64,000 nt of DNA, taken from NCBI GenBank assembly GCA_001898385.1, contig MKTT01000073.1:1-64000 (forward strand). Reading direction: 5' to 3'. This DNA comes from Planctomycetales bacterium 71-10 (GTDB lineage: Bacteria; Planctomycetota; Planctomycetia; Isosphaerales; Isosphaeraceae). Under the pieces are notes generated by a model that saw nothing but the letters and a program-made list of their open reading frames with translations, did no database searches and was not told where the DNA came from. Each line of letters opens with the position of its first letter. The stretch's first letter is position 1. Below are positions 61,582 to 64,000 of the stretch, one piece after another. Both the position numbers and the translations under genes were made by a program.

Positions 61582-62654
61582 GAGATCTTCCCCCAGGCGA
61601 CGTGCTGGATCGTCATGAAGAGGATGCGGAAGTCGATCCAGAACGACCAGCGGTTGATGTAGTCCAGGTCGTACTGGATCCTCTTGCGGAGCGAGGTCCG
61701 CCCGCGCCAGCCGTGGACCTGGGCCCAGCCGGTCATGCCGCAGGGGACGGCGTGCCGCAGGTTGTAGTCGGGCATGGCGGCGGAGAACTGCTCGACGAAC
61801 ATCGGCCGCTCGGGCCGGGGGCCGACGAGGCTCATGTCCCCCTTCAGGACGTTGAAGAGCTGGGGCAGCTCGTCGACGTTGGTGGTGCGGAGCCAGTCGC
61901 CGACGCGGGTGCAGCGGGCGTCGTGGTCGGAGGCCCAGATGGGGCCGGTGGCGGCCTCGGCGTCGCTCCGCATGCTGCGGAACTTGATGATCCGGAACCG
62001 CCGCCCCCCCTGCCCCACGCGCTCCTGGGTGTAGAAGATCGGCCCGCCTTCGGTGAGCAGGATGGCCAGCGAGACGACCAGGAACAGGGGCGAGAACAGG
62101 GCGAGGAGCGCGGCCGAGACCAGGACGTCGGTGGCCCGCTTGGCCAGCCGGGCGCCGTCGGTCCGCAGCCACTTGCCGACGCCCGCCGCGAGGCCGCGGA
62201 GGTCGGGGGCCGGGCGGGCGACCGAGTCCGGGGCGTCGAGGTCGAGGCCGGCGAGGTCGGGGGCCTCGCCGCCGACGGCGACCCAGTGGACGGTGACGCC
62301 GCCGGCCAGCCGGGCGAGCCGGGGCCGCAGGTGCTTGCGCGGCCGCGAGTGCGCCACCAGGACGTGCGTCGCCCCGGAGAGGTCGACGATCTCGTCGAGG
62401 CGGTCGATGTCGCCCAGGACCGGGAGCGGCCGGGTGCGCGGGTTGACGGCCAGGTGACGGTCGCGGGCGCGGGGCCCGCGCTTGCGATGGTGGCCGGCGT
62501 CGACGAAGCCGATGATCGGCACGGGCCGCGCGTGGAGGTCGCGCAGCAGCTTGCGGGCGTCCCGGGGCGCGCCCACGATCACGATCCGCTTGCGGGATCG
62601 CGCGGCCAGGCCCGCGACCCGGTCGGGCCCCGCGATATCCAGGGAATCATTCAT
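61542..62654 (-). CDS. Initiating polyprenyl-phosphate sugar transferase
   Basis: A 370-residue bacterial sugar transferase (WcaJ/CpsE/PssA family) that links the first sugar phosphate to undecaprenyl phosphate at the membrane. The N-terminal part (about 20-150) is a Rossmann-like domain (KRIVIVGAPRDARKLLRDLH). One membrane helix (about 185-205, VLVSAALLALFSPLFLVVSL) leads into the catalytic core: GGPIFYTQERVGQGGRRFRI, KFRSMRSDAE, NVDELPQLFNVLKGDMSLVGPRPERP and GMTGWAQVHGWRG. The N-terminal four-helix membrane region of long family members is absent. ATG 62654 has no strong ribosome-binding site; a start further upstream cannot be excluded. Confidence 0.92.
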   Translation of the reverse strand: MNDSLDIAGPDRVAGLAARSRKRIVIVGAPRDARKLLRDLHARPVPIIGFVDAGHHRKRGPRARDRHLAVNPRTRPLPVLGDIDRLDEIVDLSGATHVLVAHSRPRKHLRPRLARLAGGVTVHWVAVGGEAPDLAGLDLDAPDSVARPAPDLRGLAAGVGKWLRTDGARLAKRATDVLVSAALLALFSPLFLVVSLAILLTEGGPIFYTQERVGQGGRRFRIIKFRSMRSDAEAATGPIWASDHDARCTRVGDWLRTTNVDELPQLFNVLKGDMSLVGPRPERPMFVEQFSAAMPDYNLRHAVPCGMTGWAQVHGWRGRTSLRKRIQYDLDYINRWSFWIDFRILFMTIQHVAWGKISWNNSPAPKKPEA

Positions 62655-62878
62655 GAGGCGCCACCGATCCCTCGGCTCGGACTCCGGGAGTCCCGCGGGC
62701 CATCGGCCGCCCGATTGGCTTTGCGGATCTCCGCCGTTCCCCGTACCATCCTTGGCGAACGCCGCCCTCGCGGCCTTTGGTTCAAGGTTCTCCATCGGCC
62801 CGGCCGACGGAATCATCCAGTCAAAGCGGAAATCCGCCGGGCCCGGCGAGGCCGGCGAACCTGGAGAGGTCCACCCCC

Positions 62879-63937
62879 TTGGCCGATTCCCCGCGACCCC
62901 CCGCCCCCGCCGAGCCCCGGCTCGCCGTCGTCGTGGTCAACTACGACGGCTGGCCGGACGTCCTCGGCCTGGCGGGCCGGCTGGCGTGCGAGCCCGAGTT
63001 CCTCTCGGGCGCGTGCCGCGTCGCGGTCGTCGACAACGCCTCGCCTTCGCCGGCCCCGGACGCGGAGGTCCTCCGCAGCCCCGGGCTCCGGCTCGTGATG
63101 CGGCCCGATAATGGCGGATTCGCCGCCGGTGTCAACGCGGGTTGGCGAGCCTGCCGCGCCCCCTGGCTCCTCCTGCTCAACCCCGACGTCGACGTGGAGC
63201 CCGGCCTCCTCGCCCGGATCCTCGCCCGGATCGACGCCTACGAGGCCCGGCTCGAGGGGCCGCCGGGGGTCGTCGGCTACGCCCTGCGGAACGAGGACGG
63301 CACGCCCCAGGGGTCGGTGGGCGTCTTCCCCGGGCTCCTCCGGTCGCTCCGCGAGCAATTCGCCCCGCGACGGAGCCGGAAGTACGTCCCGGAGCGACGG
63401 CTCCGCGCCGGCCGGGCCGACTGGGTCACGGGGGCCTGCCTGCTGATCGACGGCCGGCTGATGGCCGAGGCGGGCGGGTTCGATGAGGAGTTCTTCCTGT
63501 ACCACGAGGAGGTCGCGTTCTGCCGCGTCGCGGCCGACCTGGGGTACGCCGTGGAGTACGACCCGGCCGTCGCCGTGGTCCATCGAAAGCCCTTGCAGGA
63601 TCGGGCGATTTCGCCCAAGATGCGCGTCGTCATCCGGCACAGCAAGCTCCTGTACTTCCGCAAGCACCTGCCCCGCCCGCAGTTCCTCGCCCTGTCGGCG
63701 ATCGTCACCCTGGAGGCGGCCGTCCGGGGGGCCTGGGCCGCGATCCGCGGGAGGGACGCCGAGCGGGGCGCCTGGCGGGAGGTCGCCGCGACGGCCCGGG
63801 AGCTTCGCCGCGGCGGCGGGCCCCTCGGCCGCGAGGTCATCGAGCGGGCCGAGCGCGCGACGGCCGAGGCCCGATGGCCCGGCCCGGGACCGAATCGGAC
63901 CCGGGCGACGCGAGCACGCCCGGCCCCGCGTCGCTGA
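62879..63937 (+). CDS. Family 2 glycosyltransferase
   Basis: A 352-residue GT-A enzyme of family 2, close to rhamnosyltransferases. The N-terminus RLAVVVVNYDGWPDVLGLA, the FAAGVNAGWRACRAPWLLLLNPDVDVEPG block with its metal site, and TGACLLIDGRLMAEAGGFDEEFFLYHEEVAFCRVAADLGY are family hallmarks. Translation seems to start at TTG 62879, with GGAGAGG at about 9 bases; no ATG lies close by. It is divergent from the sugar-transferase gene, and both probably belong to one exopolysaccharide locus. The Arg/Pro-rich last 25 residues are low complexity. Confidence 0.88.
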   Translation: MADSPRPPAPAEPRLAVVVVNYDGWPDVLGLAGRLACEPEFLSGACRVAVVDNASPSPAPDAEVLRSPGLRLVMRPDNGGFAAGVNAGWRACRAPWLLLLNPDVDVEPGLLARILARIDAYEARLEGPPGVVGYALRNEDGTPQGSVGVFPGLLRSLREQFAPRRSRKYVPERRLRAGRADWVTGACLLIDGRLMAEAGGFDEEFFLYHEEVAFCRVAADLGYAVEYDPAVAVVHRKPLQDRAISPKMRVVIRHSKLLYFRKHLPRPQFLALSAIVTLEAAVRGAWAAIRGRDAERGAWREVAATARELRRGGGPLGREVIERAERATAEARWPGPGPNRTRATRARPAPRR

Positions 63938-63950
63938 CCGGGCGTGACGA

Positions 63951-64000
63951 CGGGCGGAGGATCCGCCCGCAGGCGACCGAAAGGACGGAACCGACGTGAC
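63951..64000 (+). other. Hairpin and probable start of a further gene at the right edge
   Basis: CGGGCGGA (63951-63958) pairs with TCCGCCCG (63962-63969) around a 3-base loop. AAAGGACGGA then precedes a GTG at 63996-63998. This looks like the ribosome-binding site and start of a downstream cluster gene cut off by the window end. Confidence 0.4.

Overview
The window is about 70% GC and reads as the chromosome of a planctomycete, most likely of the Isosphaeraceae type. The evidence is a YTV-repeat cell-surface protein, a c-type cytochrome fused to WD40 repeats beside a PPC/Ig-like secreted protein, a CRTAC1/FG-GAP lipoprotein, HEAT-repeat membrane proteins, a TatC with a swollen first periplasmic loop, and an rpsB-tsf-pyrH-frr block. 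No rRNA, CRISPR array, prophage or insertion sequence with a transposase was seen. There is one tRNA gene.

Layout. 1-5.3 kb: the end of a Thr/Pro-repeat protein, L-fucose isomerase, a 0.65-kb array of stem-loops with an invariant loop, and two unrecognised genes. 5.3-16.8 kb: yggS-yggU, a secreted PPC/Ig-like protein and a cytochrome-WD40 protein, two S41 carboxy-terminal proteases flanking a hydroxyacid dehydrogenase, and a LysM-like anchored protein. 16.8-21.6 kb: a moxR-DUF58-transglutaminase operon on the minus strand. 21.7-29 kb: a glycosyltransferase, a membrane protein, manA, tatC, homoserine dehydrogenase, and an ApgM-like protein that is probably the homoserine kinase. 29-32.4 kb: a gene-poor stretch, an ECF sigma factor, and a RelE/HigB-type toxin-antitoxin pair with a palindromic operator inside its promoter. 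32.5-44.6 kb: the YTV protein, argJ, small orphans, a heparinase/alginate-lyase-like enzyme, a CRTAC1 lipoprotein and a large secreted protein. 44.6-51.6 kb: MITE-like repeats, threonine aldolase, a UbiD-family decarboxylase, a HEAT-repeat membrane protein and tRNA-Val. 51.7-57.7 kb: the frr-pyrH-tsf-rpsB block, an OprP-type porin and a eukaryote-like cyclophilin. 57.9-64 kb: a zinc-ribbon/HEAT membrane protein, hicAB, and the start of an exopolysaccharide cluster with an initiating sugar transferase and two GT2 enzymes.

How the genes fit together. Fucose isomerase, mannose-6-phosphate isomerase, the polysaccharide lyase-like protein and the porin fit a carbohydrate-degrading lifestyle. The hom/ApgM-like pair would supply two consecutive threonine-pathway steps, and argJ serves arginine synthesis. 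The cell envelope is strongly represented by the YTV protein, TatC, transglutaminase, proteases and glycosyltransferases. Many convergent gene pairs share one perfect GC-rich hairpin that could terminate both transcripts.

The least explained signals are the stem-loop array at 2622-3255, the C33 tRNA, the MITE-like elements at 39.7, 44.6 and 46.1 kb, and the operator palindromes at 6389, 31577 and 37354. Start codons were chosen by ribosome-binding site and family length. Several are GTG and one is TTG.
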